From: Pseudomonas silesiensis
GTDB lineage: Bacteria > Pseudomonadota > Gammaproteobacteria > Pseudomonadales > Pseudomonadaceae
Length of the DNA stretch: 64,000 nucleotides
NCBI RefSeq assembly: GCF_001661075.1
Contig: NZ_CP014870.1
Coordinates: 4,856,501 to 4,920,500, forward strand
Reading direction: 5' to 3'
Positions 17,169 through 26,270 of this stretch are shown here, piece by piece (positions within the stretch are counted from its first letter, which is position 1; each line of letters starts with the position of its first letter). The position numbers and the translations under genes were made by a program. The notes beneath the pieces are model-generated. The model had not been told where the DNA came from and made no database searches. It saw only the letters and a list, made by a program, of their open reading frames with translations.

Positions 17169-19153
17169 GCCGTCGCCTCCGACATGCCAAGTGCTTCGCG
17201 CACGCGGCTTTTCACCTTGACCCGATAACGCGGATCCAGCGCCGCCAGCAACCCGCCGAGACCGGTGAGCAAGCCGCCGAACCAGATCCAGCGCACAAAC
17301 GGCTTGACGTGCACACGCACGGCCCAGGCACCCTCGCCCAGCGGTTCGCCGAGGGCAACGTAGAGGTCACGGGTGAAACCGGCGTCGATCCCGGCTTCGG
17401 TCATCACCGAGTTCTGCACGGTATAGAGGCGTTTTTCCGGGTGCAGCACGCTGATTTCCTTGCCACCCTTGATCACGCGTACGGTGCCCTTGTCGGAGGT
17501 GAAGTTCGGGCCTTCGTAGTGTTTGGCGCCTTCGAACACGAATTGGTAACCGCCCAGGTCCATGGATTCGCCCGGCGCCAGACGCAGGTCGCGCTCGGCA
17601 CTGTTCTGGCTCGAGAGCACGACACCCAGGGCGCAAACGGCAATGCCGAGGTGCGCGACCTGCATGCCCCAATAACTGCGGGTCAAGGTCGGCAAGCCCT
17701 TGATCAGGCCCTTGTGGCGCGTCTTGTCGAAAATGTCGCGAACGCCGGCCAGCAACACCCAGGCGGCGAGCATGAAGGTGGCGATCACCGCCCAGTTGAA
17801 ATCACCGTAGGCGATGCCGGCCACCACAGCCAGCGCGGCGCTGCCGAGCAACACCGGGGTCAGCATGCCCAGCAGCCATTTGACCGGGGTGTCTTTCCAG
17901 CGCACCAGCATGCCGACCGCCATCACCACCATCAACAACGCCATCAAGGGAATGAACAACGCGTTGAAGTACGGTGGGCCGACCGACAGCTTGGCGCCGG
18001 TCATCGCATCGAGGATCAGCGGGTACAAGGTGCCGAGCAGAATCATCGAAGCCGCCACCACCAGCACCAGGTTGTTGCCCAGCAGCAGGGTTTCCCGGGA
18101 CCAGAGGTTGAAGCCGACGTGACTCTTGACCACCGGTGCGCGCAGGGCGAACAGCGTCAGCGAACCGCCCACCACGAACAACAGGAAGATCAGGATGAAC
18201 ACGCCGCGCTCGGGGTCGGACGCAAAGGCGTGCACCGATGTCAGCACCCCGGAACGGACGAGGAAGGTGCCGAGCAGGCTCAACGAAAACGCGGCGATGG
18301 CCAGCAACACGGTCCAGCTCTTGAACACGCCACGTTTTTCCGTGACCGCCAACGAGTGAATCAGCGCCGTGCCGACCAGCCATGGCATGAAGGAGGCGTT
18401 TTCCACCGGGTCCCAGAACCACCAGCCACCCCAGCCGAGCTCGTAATAGGCCCACCAGGAGCCCAACGTGATACCGATACCGAGGAAGGCCCAGGCGACG
18501 ATGGTCCACGGACGGGACCAGCGCGCCCACGCCGCATCGAGACGCCCACCGAGCAACGCGGCGATGGCAAAGGCGAAGGCCACGGAGAAACCGACATAAC
18601 CCATGTACAGCATCGGCGGGTGAACGATCAGCCCGATGTCTTGCAGCAAGGGGTTGAGGTCACGACCGTCCGTTGGAATCTGCGGCAGGATCCGTTCGAA
18701 GGGGTTGGACGTCAGGATCAGGAACAGCAGGAAACCGATGCTGATCATGCCCATGATCGACAACACACGGGCAAGCATCACCTGCGGCAACTGCCGGGAG
18801 AACACCGACACGGCGAAGGTCCAGCCGCCGAGGATCAGCGCCCACAGCAGCAACGAGCCTTCGTGAGCGCCCCATACCGCGCTGAATTTGTAGTACCACG
18901 GCAAGGCGCTATTGGAGTTACCGGCGACATAGGCCACGGAGAAATCGTCGGCCATGAAGGCGTACGTCAGGCAACCGAAGGCAAACAGCAGGAACGCGAA
19001 TTGCCCCCAGGCGGCCGGCTGGGCCAGGCTCATCCACAAACGGTCGCCGCGCCAGGCACCCAGCAACGGCACCACGGCCTGGACCAGCGCGAAGCACAGC
19101 GCCAGGATCATCGCCAGGTGGCCCAGCTCAGGAATAAAGATGCCGGAAGTCAT
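17165..19153 (-). CDS. ccmF: CcmF heme lyase subunit
   Basis: The large inner-membrane subunit of the cytochrome c heme ligation complex. It has 662 residues and about 15 membrane helices. The tryptophan-rich heme-handling motif GWGGWWFWDPVENASFMPWL lies near residues 237-256. Conserved histidines (LIVHPPMLYMGYVG and VWGAHEGSLLLW) supply heme ligands. It overlaps ccmG by 4 bp. Confidence 0.97.
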   Translation of the reverse strand: MTSGIFIPELGHLAMILALCFALVQAVVPLLGAWRGDRLWMSLAQPAAWGQFAFLLFAFGCLTYAFMADDFSVAYVAGNSNSALPWYYKFSAVWGAHEGSLLLWALILGGWTFAVSVFSRQLPQVMLARVLSIMGMISIGFLLFLILTSNPFERILPQIPTDGRDLNPLLQDIGLIVHPPMLYMGYVGFSVAFAFAIAALLGGRLDAAWARWSRPWTIVAWAFLGIGITLGSWWAYYELGWGGWWFWDPVENASFMPWLVGTALIHSLAVTEKRGVFKSWTVLLAIAAFSLSLLGTFLVRSGVLTSVHAFASDPERGVFILIFLLFVVGGSLTLFALRAPVVKSHVGFNLWSRETLLLGNNLVLVVAASMILLGTLYPLILDAMTGAKLSVGPPYFNALFIPLMALLMVVMAVGMLVRWKDTPVKWLLGMLTPVLLGSAALAVVAGIAYGDFNWAVIATFMLAAWVLLAGVRDIFDKTRHKGLIKGLPTLTRSYWGMQVAHLGIAVCALGVVLSSQNSAERDLRLAPGESMDLGGYQFVFEGAKHYEGPNFTSDKGTVRVIKGGKEISVLHPEKRLYTVQNSVMTEAGIDAGFTRDLYVALGEPLGEGAWAVRVHVKPFVRWIWFGGLLTGLGGLLAALDPRYRVKVKSRVREALGMSEATA

Positions 19154-19156
19154 GGT

Positions 19157-19612
19157 TCAACCCTCCTTCGCGGGCGTTGGAGCAGATTGACCGCTGTCTT
19201 TCAAAGCCTTGGTCACTTCAGGCGGCATGTATTTTTCATCGTGCTTGGCCAGCACTTCGTCGGCCACCACCACGCCATCGGCATTGAGCTTGCCCAGGGC
19301 AACGATGCCCTGCCCTTCGCGGAACAGATCCGGAAGGATGCCGCGGTAGCTGATAGTCACGGATTCCTTGAAGTCGGTGACCACGAATTTCACGTCCAGG
19401 GAATCGCCGGAACGTTGCAGCGAACCTTTCTCGACCATGCCGCCGGCGCGGATGCGCGTATCTTGCGGGGCTTCGCCGTTGGCGATCTGGGTCGGGGTGT
19501 AGAACAGATTGATGTTCTGTTGCAGGGCGCTCAGGGCCAGGCCGACCGCAGCGCCGACGCCGACCAGGATCGCGAGAATGATGATAAGACGCTTTTTACG
19601 CAGGGGATTCAC
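19157..19612 (-). CDS. ccmE: CcmE heme chaperone
   Basis: A periplasmic heme chaperone that binds heme covalently through a histidine and delivers it to CcmF. It has 151 residues with an N-terminal anchor (residues 8-27). The heme-binding motif is [11 protein letters not shown], with His124 as the covalent ligand and Tyr128. The start is a GTG at 19612 that overlaps the ccmD TGA (GTGA). The longer upstream frame runs through ccmD in the wrong frame and was not used. Confidence 0.95.
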   Translation of the reverse strand: MNPLRKKRLIIILAILVGVGAAVGLALSALQQNINLFYTPTQIANGEAPQDTRIRAGGMVEKGSLQRSGDSLDVKFVVTDFKESVTISYRGILPDLFREGQGIVALGKLNADGVVVADEVLAKHDEKYMPPEVTKALKDSGQSAPTPAKEG

Positions 19613-19785
19613 TTGCCGTTCTCCCGGCGCAGACGACGCGCCTCTTGTTGCAGATACCGCTTGCGGGCCAGGACCGGCGCCGCCACGTTGAGAACCAGTA
19701 CCGCCAGGCAAATGCCATAGGCCGACCAGACGTACAGGCCGTGATGGCCCATGGCGAGAAAGTCGCCGAATGAAGCAAAACTCAT
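19609..19785 (-). CDS. ccmD: CcmD small membrane protein
   Basis: A 58-residue single-helix protein that stabilises the CcmABC-CcmE release complex. Translation from the ATG at 19785 gives [20 protein letters not shown]..., with a helix around residues 15-38 and a basic tail ([19 protein letters not shown]). The '[12 protein letters not shown]' segment is the family signature. It overlaps the ccmC stop by 4 bp and the ccmE GTG by 4 bp. Confidence 0.95.
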   Translation of the reverse strand: MSFASFGDFLAMGHHGLYVWSAYGICLAVLVLNVAAPVLARKRYLQQEARRLRRENGK

Positions 19786-20549
19786 CGCGCGACCTCCAGG
19801 CTGTTTTGCACTTCGGCCTTGACCCAGCTCGCGCGGGCTTCGCGCTTGAGCACTTCAAGGCGCATGCGCAGCAACAGCACGGCGCCGAAGAAACAGTAGA
19901 AACCCAACACCGTCAGCAGCAATGGCAACCACATTTCCACCGGCATCGCCGGTTTTTCGGTGAGGGTGAAGGTGGCGCCCTGGTGCAGGGTGTTCCACCA
20001 CTCCACCGAGTATTTGATGATCGGGATATTGATCACGCCGACGATCGCCAGCACCGCACAGGCCTTGGCCGCGCTGTCACGATTGCTGATCGCGTTGCCC
20101 AGCGCAATGAGACCGAAGTACAGAAACAGCAGGATCAGCATGGACGTTAGTCGCGCATCCCAAACCCACCACGAACCCCAGGTCGGTTTGCCCCAGATCG
20201 CGCCGGTGACCAGTGCCACGGCGGTCATCCAGGCACCGATGGGCGCCGCGCATTGCAGGGCGACGTCCGCCAGTTTCATCTTCCAGACCAGCCCGACGAT
20301 GCCGCACACAGCCAGCATCACGTAGATGGACTGCGCGAGCATGGCGGCCGGAACGTGGATATAGATGATGCGAAAGCTGTTGCCTTGCTGGTAGTCCGGC
20401 GGCGCGAAGGCCAGCCCCCATACTACGCCAACGCCGATCAGCAGCAACGCCGCGACACTGAGCCACGGCAGCAGCTTGCCGCTGATGCCATAAAACCATT
20501 TGGGTGAGCCGAGCTTATGAAACCAGGTCCAGTTCATTGCTGTTTCCAT
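19782..20549 (-). CDS. ccmC: CcmC heme exporter subunit
   Basis: An inner-membrane protein that presents heme to CcmE. It has 255 residues and six membrane helices. The tryptophan-rich motif [14 protein letters not shown] lies near residues 125-138, with conserved histidines in IYIHVPAAM and WNTLHQGAT. The start [13 protein letters not shown] at 20549 has AGGAG 8 nt upstream; another ATG at 20537 (MNWTW) is possible. Confidence 0.95.
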   Translation of the reverse strand: METAMNWTWFHKLGSPKWFYGISGKLLPWLSVAALLLIGVGVVWGLAFAPPDYQQGNSFRIIYIHVPAAMLAQSIYVMLAVCGIVGLVWKMKLADVALQCAAPIGAWMTAVALVTGAIWGKPTWGSWWVWDARLTSMLILLFLYFGLIALGNAISNRDSAAKACAVLAIVGVINIPIIKYSVEWWNTLHQGATFTLTEKPAMPVEMWLPLLLTVLGFYCFFGAVLLLRMRLEVLKREARASWVKAEVQNSLEVAR

Positions 20550-20601
20550 CACGGTTGCTCCTGGCTTCAAGCGCCTGGAGTCTGCCTTTCTTCCAAAGAA
20601 G

Positions 20602-20618
20602 TGGTCAAAATTTGACCA
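20602..20618. repeat. Short perfect palindrome between ccmB and ccmC
   Basis: TGGTCAAAATTTGACCA: 8-bp arms around one central base, in the 79-bp gap that is the only sizeable break in the otherwise overlapping ccm genes. It could be an mRNA hairpin or a protein site; nothing shows which. Confidence 0.35.
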
Positions 20619-20628
20619 GGCCTCATTA

Positions 20629-21297
20629 TTATTCGCCGACGCTGATCTTCAGGCCAGCAGCTATTGCAAAAGGTGTCAGGGTTATCGCCAGGGCGGTCAG
20701 GCTGCCAAGCCACAGGAGATAACCGGTCGCTGGCATGCCCTGCAGGGCCGCCTGCAAGGCGCCACTGCCCAGGATCAACACCGGGATGTACAACGGCAGG
20801 ATCAGCAACGCCAGCAGCAGGCCGCCTCTCTTCAATCCCACCGTCAGCGCCGCGCCCACCGCACCGAGCAGGCTCAGCACCGGTGTACCCAGCAATAACG
20901 AAAGCAGCAACACCGGCAGACAGGCGGCAGGCAAACCGAGCATCAACGCCAGCAATGGTGCGAGCAAAACCAGTGCCAGGCCAGAGAAGGCCCAGTGTGC
21001 CAGTACCTTGGCCAATACCAGAAGAGGCAGGGGGTGCGACGAAAGGACCCACTGTTCCAGGGAACCATCCTCGAAATCACTGCGGAAGAGCCCGTCCAGC
21101 GAGAGCAAAACCGATAAAAGGGCCGCCACCCAGACCAGTCCTGGAGACAAGGTTTGCAACAATTGAGACTCGGGACCGACCGCCAACGGGAACAGGGAAA
21201 CGACGATCGCGAAGAATACGAGCGGATTGGCCAATTCCGCGGGACGGCGGAACAGCAAACGGGCCTCACGGGCGACCAACAGGCCGAAGACAGTCAT
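20629..21297 (-). CDS. ccmB: CcmB ABC transporter permease
   Basis: The membrane subunit of the CcmAB transporter, which uses ATP to release holo-CcmE from CcmC. It has 222 residues and six hydrophobic segments. The N-terminus [29 protein letters not shown] is family-typical, with [16 protein letters not shown] as the conserved cytoplasmic loop. It overlaps ccmA by 4 bp. Confidence 0.95.
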   Translation of the reverse strand: MTVFGLLVAREARLLFRRPAELANPLVFFAIVVSLFPLAVGPESQLLQTLSPGLVWVAALLSVLLSLDGLFRSDFEDGSLEQWVLSSHPLPLLVLAKVLAHWAFSGLALVLLAPLLALMLGLPAACLPVLLLSLLLGTPVLSLLGAVGAALTVGLKRGGLLLALLILPLYIPVLILGSGALQAALQGMPATGYLLWLGSLTALAITLTPFAIAAGLKISVGE

Positions 21298-21929
21298 ACG
21301 GCCCAGTTCCCCAGATCAATGTCGCGATAACCGGCCGGCATCCGGCTCAGGGTGTGGTGCGTGGTCAGCACCACCATGCCACCGCTTTCGCAATGTGCGG
21401 CCAGGTGTTCTTCGAGTTGCGCCACGCCTTGTTTATCGAGCGCGGTAAAGGGCTCATCGAGGATCCACAGTGCCGGGCTGTCCAGGTACAACCGCGCCAG
21501 TGCCACGCGGCGCTGCTGGCCGGCGGACAGGGTGTGGCAGGGAACATCCTCGAAACCGCGCAGACCGACCGCGGCCAACGCTTGCCAGATCGCCTCGCGG
21601 GAAGCCGGTTGATGCAGGGCACAGAGCCAGCTCAAATTTTCTTCCGGGGTCAGCAGGTCCTTGATCCCGGCGGCATGGCCGATCCACAGCAGGTTGTGCG
21701 CCAGTTCACTGCGTTGCTCGTTCAGCGGCTGGCCGTTGAGCAGTACTTGACCGGCGGTCGGCTGCATCAGACCGCAAAGCAGACGCAGAAGGCTGGTCTT
21801 GCCGCTGCCGTTAGGGCCACTGATCTGCACCATTTCGCCACTGGCCAGTCTCAATTCGAGATTTTCGAAGAGCAGCCGAAGGTCTCGCTCACAGGCAAGG
21901 GCAACGGTTTGCAGGACAGGACTGGTCAA
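21294..21929 (-). CDS. ccmA: CcmA ABC transporter ATPase
   Basis: The ATPase partner of CcmB. It has 211 residues with Walker A GPNGSGKT (residues 38-45), signature [14 protein letters not shown] and Walker [13 protein letters not shown]. The only start that keeps the conserved [21 protein letters not shown]-terminus is a TTG at 21929; no good ATG lies nearby. It is the first ccm gene and is divergent from the FliK-like gene, with about 200 bp of shared upstream DNA. Confidence 0.94.
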   Translation of the reverse strand: MTSPVLQTVALACERDLRLLFENLELRLASGEMVQISGPNGSGKTSLLRLLCGLMQPTAGQVLLNGQPLNEQRSELAHNLLWIGHAAGIKDLLTPEENLSWLCALHQPASREAIWQALAAVGLRGFEDVPCHTLSAGQQRRVALARLYLDSPALWILDEPFTALDKQGVAQLEEHLAAHCESGGMVVLTTHHTLSRMPAGYRDIDLGNWAV

Positions 21930-22127
21930 GAGATCACGGGCCTTTACGGTTCAAGTCGGCAGCGGTGCGGCCGCTAAAGAGATGCAGGATAAATGCTTTG
22001 GCGGCTCGGTCTAAGGCGCCAGATCAAGTATTTGCAAATGATTTCAGCGCCCCGGATACAACGGGGCCGCATTATACATGCCATGCCCTACTCTCAAGAG
22101 GGCAATTTCCTCAGGTTGTGACCGCAT

Positions 22128-23699
22128 ATGACAGGCGAAATGAACATCCTTCCGCTACCGCCAACCGTGTCTGCGACGCCACGTGCGCAGGCGGTCGGCG
22201 GCGAGTTGATCAAATTGCTGACGCCGACGGAGGGCCTGATCGGCACAGGTCAGGGCGCCAAGGCGGAAGTGCTGTCGCTCAAGCAGGCGGAACAGACGTT
22301 TCAACTGCTGCTGAAGGTCACCCTCGACAGCGGCCGCCAGACCACGGTTCAAGCCACCAGTACCCAGCCGCTGCTCCAGGGCACCCACCTTGCGATCACC
22401 CAGCCATCGGCAGGCAACCTGGCGATCAGCGTGCAACAGGCCGTCGCCTCCAGCGTCGCCACCCTCACCCGCATCGACACCGCGCAACTGCCGGCCGGCA
22501 CCCTGCTTCAAGGCAAAGTGCTGACCTCGCAAGTGATGCCCCAGGTTCCGGGTCAGCCAATGGTCTTTCGTTCGATGGTGAGCCTGCTCAATACGGCGTT
22601 GAGCGGCAGTACACTGAGCATCGACGGCCCACGGCCACTGCCCGTCGGCACCTTGTTGAGCGCGCGGGTGCAGGACGCCCATACCTTGAAATTCGTGCCC
22701 TTGAGCAGCCGCCAGGAACAACTGGCGGTGACTCAACAACTGGTCAGCCAGCAGAGTCGCCAGGGTTCGATCAACGGGCTGTTGAAACTGCTGCAAAACC
22801 TGCCCGCGGATCAGACATCCAGCGAAGTGCGCGCTGCCGTGGACAAGCTGCTCGCCGACCTGCCAGACATTCATCAACTCAGTACGCCCAAGGGCCTGGC
22901 CCAGGCACTGGCCGGCAGCGGGCTGTTCCTCGAAGCGAAACTGCTCGGCGGGCAGAACCCGACGCTGGCGCCGGACATGAAGGGCGACCTGCTCACGCTG
23001 ATCGCACAATTGACCCCGGGGTTGCCGGCCAACACCAATCTGAATGCGATCATAGCCGCCAATACCCTGGCCCAGGCCCTTCCGGGGTTCGTGCGCAGCG
23101 CCCTCGGCATGCTGGGACAGGTCAGCGCCAAACCGTCGCCGACCAGCTTCCCCCTGCCCGAGCGCCTGTTGCAAAGCGCGGATGGCGAGGACGATCTCGA
23201 ACACCTGCTGCGCCTGGCCGCGGCAGCGGTGTCGCGCTTGCAAAGCCATCAGCTGTCGAGCCTGGAACAGACCGGCGTGACCAGCGACGGGCGCCAGATG
23301 AGCACTTGGCAGCTGGAAATACCGATGCGCAACCTGCAGGACATCGTGCCGTTGCAAGTCAAGTTCCAGCGCGAAGAAGCGCCCGAACAGCAACAGCCCA
23401 AAGAACGTCACGAAGAACGCCCGCCCAAGCAACAACTCTGGCGCGTCGAGTTGGCGTTCGACATGGAGCCGCTGGGGCCGTTGCAGGTTCAAGCGCAGTT
23501 GATCAGTGGCAGCCTCTCCAGCCAGCTATGGGCCGAGCGGCCGTATACCGCCAGCCTGATCGAAAGCAATCTGGCGGCACTGCGTCAACGCCTGCTGGAT
23601 TCGGGCCTGAACGTCGGTGACATCGATTGCCACCTCGGCACACCGCCGCAAGGCGCCCAAACCCGTCTCGAACAACGCTGGGTCGACGAAACCGCATGA
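22128..23699 (+). CDS. FliK-like hook-length control domain protein
   Basis: A 523-residue protein with a glutamine- and leucine-rich, hydrophilic N-terminal region. A C-terminal FliK-type domain spans about residues 410-500 (QQLWRVELAFDMEPLGPLQVQAQLISGSLSSQLWAERPYTASLIESNLAALRQRLLDSGLNV). In FliK this domain contacts the FlhB cytoplasmic domain to switch export specificity. It is distinct from the fliK in the fli cluster at 53.9 kb. Its stop overlaps the start of a stand-alone FlhB-domain gene, so the two products probably act together. An ATG at 22140 is a second possible start. Many pseudomonads carry this pair beside ccm; its precise role is not known to me. Confidence 0.82.
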   Translation: MTGEMNILPLPPTVSATPRAQAVGGELIKLLTPTEGLIGTGQGAKAEVLSLKQAEQTFQLLLKVTLDSGRQTTVQATSTQPLLQGTHLAITQPSAGNLAISVQQAVASSVATLTRIDTAQLPAGTLLQGKVLTSQVMPQVPGQPMVFRSMVSLLNTALSGSTLSIDGPRPLPVGTLLSARVQDAHTLKFVPLSSRQEQLAVTQQLVSQQSRQGSINGLLKLLQNLPADQTSSEVRAAVDKLLADLPDIHQLSTPKGLAQALAGSGLFLEAKLLGGQNPTLAPDMKGDLLTLIAQLTPGLPANTNLNAIIAANTLAQALPGFVRSALGMLGQVSAKPSPTSFPLPERLLQSADGEDDLEHLLRLAAAAVSRLQSHQLSSLEQTGVTSDGRQMSTWQLEIPMRNLQDIVPLQVKFQREEAPEQQQPKERHEERPPKQQLWRVELAFDMEPLGPLQVQAQLISGSLSSQLWAERPYTASLIESNLAALRQRLLDSGLNVGDIDCHLGTPPQGAQTRLEQRWVDETA

Positions 23700-24025
23700 A
23701 AACCCCTGACACTCCACGCCAGGCGATCGCCCTCAAATACGACGGCAACCACGCCCCTACCCTCACGGCGAAAGGTGACGATGCCCTGGCCGAAGCCATT
23801 TTGAAGATTGCCCGCGATTGTGAAGTGCCGATTTACGAAAACGCCGAACTGGTGAAGTTGCTGGCGCGGATGGAATTGGGAGAGAGTATTCCGGAAGAGT
23901 TGTATCGTACGATTGCCGAGATTATTGCGTTTGCGTGGAATTTGAAGGGTAAGTTTCCCGAGGAGCATGACCAGAACGCGCCAGGGGGAGAGAAAGACAT
24001 CACCGACCGTGGAGAGGACTACTGA
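23696..24025 (+). CDS. Stand-alone FlhB cytoplasmic-domain-like protein
   Basis: A 109-residue soluble protein resembling the C-terminal part of FlhB after its self-cleavage site. QAIALKYDGNHAPTLTAKGDDALAEAILKIARDCEVPIYENAELVKLL aligns with ALKYDPDKGGAPMLVAKGSDFLALKMREIAVANEVMLLESPALARSI in the FlhB of this window. The NPTH cleavage motif itself is absent, because the protein begins just after it. It starts by ATGA overlap with the FliK-like gene. The likely role is in export-gate switching or an accessory interaction with FliK-type proteins. Confidence 0.85.
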   Translation: MKTPDTPRQAIALKYDGNHAPTLTAKGDDALAEAILKIARDCEVPIYENAELVKLLARMELGESIPEELYRTIAEIIAFAWNLKGKFPEEHDQNAPGGEKDITDRGEDY

Positions 24026-24189
24026 AATAATCAGGCGCACTATCCACGAACCGTCATCGGAAAGCCAACTCACCCTCATAAAAGACAGCGATTAAAATGT
24101 GTCGCTCAATCGCTGCAATTATTATGAGAGCGAGCCTATTAGTTACCGCATCGACTATCTCCACATGAGAAACAATCAATTCATACTAG

Positions 24190-24444
24190 TTACTCCAACT
24201 CAATATCCTCAGCAATGAGGTGCCCACTACTTCCTGTTCTCGAAAAGCGAATACGTTTACCGACGAGCGGCAAATGTTCCATCAACCAAAAATGGTCAAT
24301 GATCCGCACCAAAAAAATATCGTTAGCATGATTATCATCCCTGACCGTACAAGTCGCGAGTTCAGAATGACCCGGAGCGCCCGGATCAAAGGTAATAATT
24401 TCTCCTGCTGTGCGAATTGCATTAATTTCCATATGACCTCTCAT
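24190..24444 (-). CDS. Hypothetical protein, 84 residues, AT-rich
   Basis: The ORF starts MRGHMEINAIRTAGEIITFDPG, or at the internal ATG (MEINAIR) 12 bp later. I recognise no family. It is hydrophilic with several acidic residues, one WLMEH segment and an acidic end (LIAEDIELE). Base composition is clearly lower in GC than in the flanking genes, suggesting transfer. It sits between the FlhB-like gene and its decayed copy, with a hairpin terminator behind its start, like a leftover from a lost accessory unit. Whether it is expressed is uncertain. Confidence 0.4.
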   Translation of the reverse strand: MRGHMEINAIRTAGEIITFDPGAPGHSELATCTVRDDNHANDIFLVRIIDHFWLMEHLPLVGKRIRFSRTGSSGHLIAEDIELE

Positions 24445-24522
24445 TAATCACAGACGAATATTAGAATCACCAGTCCCATATCGACACTTCGAATGAGAAC
24501 GTCCATTACACGCACCACCGAA

Positions 24523-24560
24523 AAAAATGTCTACCGCCATACATACCAGTAGACATTTTT
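24523..24560. terminator. Bidirectional hairpin terminator
   Basis: AAAAATGTCTAC and GTAGACATTTTT (12-bp arms, 14-nt loop) are flanked by A and T runs in both orientations. It lies in AT-rich DNA with no intact gene directly upstream on either strand, so it may be the relic of a lost gene. Confidence 0.65.
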
Positions 24561-24649
24561 GCAAAAATACATCAATCAAAAATTATCACGAAGAAAAAAC
24601 AGTTGCAAAATATGCGAATTATTACGTGACATTAAAAATAGTGTATGAC

Positions 24650-24903
24650 GTTGCATAACAAAAGCCGTTGGCGCTGGCGACACTGGCATCCATCCCGACC
24701 AACTTAATTGAGTTCAGTAACAAAACATCGAATGGGTGAAACCGTTAGCGCGAATGAAAGCTAAGGGAGAGTATTCCCTTGTATCGTACGATTGCAGAGA
24801 TTATTGCGTTTGCGTGGAATCTGAAGGGGAAATTTCCTGCGGGGCAGGATCCGGATGCGCCGATGGTCGAGAAGGACATCACCGATCGCGGGGATGACTA
24901 CTG
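24650..24903 (+). pseudogene. Decayed second copy of the FlhB-domain gene
   Basis: The last 126 bp (24778-24903) match the 3' end of the FlhB-domain gene at 23696-24025 at roughly 80% of positions. They still read in frame LYRTIAEIIAFAWNLKGKFPAG...DITDRGDDY, then stop. Upstream, back to about 24650, only a faint alignment remains (for example AAAACATCGAATGGGTGAA against AAAACGCCGAACTGGTGAA). A short deletion near 24776 breaks the frame. It is therefore a diverged paralogue whose 5' part has eroded faster than its 3' part. Confidence 0.7.
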
Positions 24904-24905
24904 AG

Positions 24906-24989
24906 CTGTAGGAGCGAGCTTGCTCGCGAAAAACCAACTGGCGCCGCGGGGTGTTAGGTATAACGCGTTATCGTTGACGATTTTCGCGG
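24906..24989. repeat. REP unit, left half of the IS-split copy
   Basis: A REP (GGAGCGAGCTTGCTCGCGA) followed by the same spacer type seen in the array at 26.3 kb (GCGCCGCGGGGTGTTAGG, then GTTATCGTTGACGATTTTCGCGG). The IS element interrupts the next REP exactly here. Confidence 0.8.
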
Positions 24990-26270
24990 TGTAGAAACGG
25001 ACACATCCTTTACGACTGAAACCGGGGACATCCTTTACGTTTCTGTTGGCTTGAAAGGCGGCTCTCGCCGCTTTTCAGTCTGCCTAAAAGGTAGTTGCAA
25101 AGGTAAATATCCCACACATCATCGTCCACTTCCTTCAGTCCTAGCGCCTCACCTGCCAAAGATTCACTGACGAAAATCATTTTGCCTTTCCATTTCATCG
25201 ATCCATTTTGTCGGATCATGCGGATCCTCATATCCGAAGCGTAATCAGCCTCAGGCACGCGTCCGTCGTACTGCCTTGGCGAAGGCTTATACAGATCCGC
25301 AGGAACCTTCATCTCTAAAGCCTTATGAGGTCTTACGTAATTGAACTCCTGTCGAAACTGTTCAAATGCCAACTGTTGTTCCACCAGATTACGTTCAGGC
25401 GCATGAAGTAATGCAGCCTTGAGCGTTCGATGCATGCGCTCATGACGGCCATTCTGGTCAGGCCGCCCCGGCTGGATTCGCTCAGGGTAGATCCCTAGGC
25501 GTATCCACCAAGCCGCCAGGCTGGATATGCGCGAAATGCCGGTGGAGGCAAAGGGGGAGCCGTTGTCTGTGCGAATCACATTAGGCAACCCGTACTCCCG
25601 AAACGCCCAGTCGAACCCTTCGCGAGCCCCGGCAACGCTGCTTTGCGCTCTGCACAGCAATAGAAATCGGCTGACGTGATCAGTAATGGTCAGTGGGTAA
25701 CAACGTTGGCCGTTCTGAAGCGCGAAGTCACCTTTGAAATCCGCCGCCCATGTCTGATTAGGCGCAGTAGCGTCGCGCAGCGGATTTTTCCCCGCTGGCG
25801 GGCGATTGAGGAAACGACGTTTTTGCACCAGACCTGCTCGCTTAAGCCATTCGCCTGCCGTGCTGACTGTTGGCCAAGACAACTCTGGATGATCAATCTT
25901 AAGGTTATGCACCAGCTTCTCAGGTCCCCAGCTGTGATGCTCGCGCTTGTACGCGACTAGCAGCTCAAGCACCTCATCGCTGATTTTGAAAGGGCTCGTA
26001 TGCGGACGCCGTGACAGTTCCTTGAGCCCATCAATGCCCTGTGTTTCGTAGCGCGCAAGCCATTTATCCAAAGTGGGTCGGCTGAGCCCGTAGTGACGGG
26101 CCAACTCGCTTTTGGAATAGCTGCCTTGCAGCCAGTCGCCTATGAGTTTGATTCGTTGATCCATTGGGGACTCTCGATTCCAGGGCATGGTCAGGCACCT
26201 CCTGACCGTATTTCATACCTGTAAACGATGTCTCCGGTTTAAAACGTAAAGGATGTCTCCGGTTTCTACC
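24990..26270. mobile_element. IS481-family insertion sequence, about 1.28 kb
   Basis: Imperfect inverted ends of about 50 bp: TGTAGAAACGGACACATCC at the left and, reverse-complemented, GTAGAAACCGGAGACATCC at the right. Each end carries a second inner copy of the ACCGG-G/A-GACATC motif. The element encodes one transposase. The flanks TTCGCGG and CGGGCAAGCCCG rejoin to a perfect REP if a 3-bp CGG is counted as the target duplication. The structure looks complete and the transposase frame is open. Confidence 0.85.
25010..26188 (-). CDS. IS481-family DDE transposase
   Basis: A 392-residue transposase. An N-terminal helix-turn-helix lies at about residues 23-45 (SKSELARHYGLSRPTLDKW) and an rve-type integrase core at about 140-310. 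Catalytic residues are Asp150 (WAADFKGDF), Asp208 (RTDNGSPF) and Glu250 (GRHERMHRTLK). PHKALEMKVPADLYKPSPR is typical of the IS481 C-terminal part. The start MPWNRESPMDQR at 26188 was kept because family members begin similarly. No frameshift is visible, so it may be active. Confidence 0.93.
   Translation of the reverse strand: MPWNRESPMDQRIKLIGDWLQGSYSKSELARHYGLSRPTLDKWLARYETQGIDGLKELSRRPHTSPFKISDEVLELLVAYKREHHSWGPEKLVHNLKIDHPELSWPTVSTAGEWLKRAGLVQKRRFLNRPPAGKNPLRDATAPNQTWAADFKGDFALQNGQRCYPLTITDHVSRFLLLCRAQSSVAGAREGFDWAFREYGLPNVIRTDNGSPFASTGISRISSLAAWWIRLGIYPERIQPGRPDQNGRHERMHRTLKAALLHAPERNLVEQQLAFEQFRQEFNYVRPHKALEMKVPADLYKPSPRQYDGRVPEADYASDMRIRMIRQNGSMKWKGKMIFVSESLAGEALGLKEVDDDVWDIYLCNYLLGRLKSGESRLSSQQKRKGCPRFQS

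Noticed and set aside
17309..19720. 803-residue plus-strand ORF opposite ccmE/ccmF
   Set aside because: It is an antisense shadow: His/Gln/Arg-rich, without domains, covering well-identified ccm genes.
22155..23492. Long minus-strand ORF opposite the FliK-like gene
   Set aside because: Its composition (His/Gln/Arg-rich, no domains) is that of a shadow frame in high-GC DNA; the plus-strand product is the real protein.
24785..24903. A separate short gene at the 3' end of the decayed copy
   Set aside because: The intact frame has no start or ribosome site and is the tail of the degenerate FlhB-domain copy.
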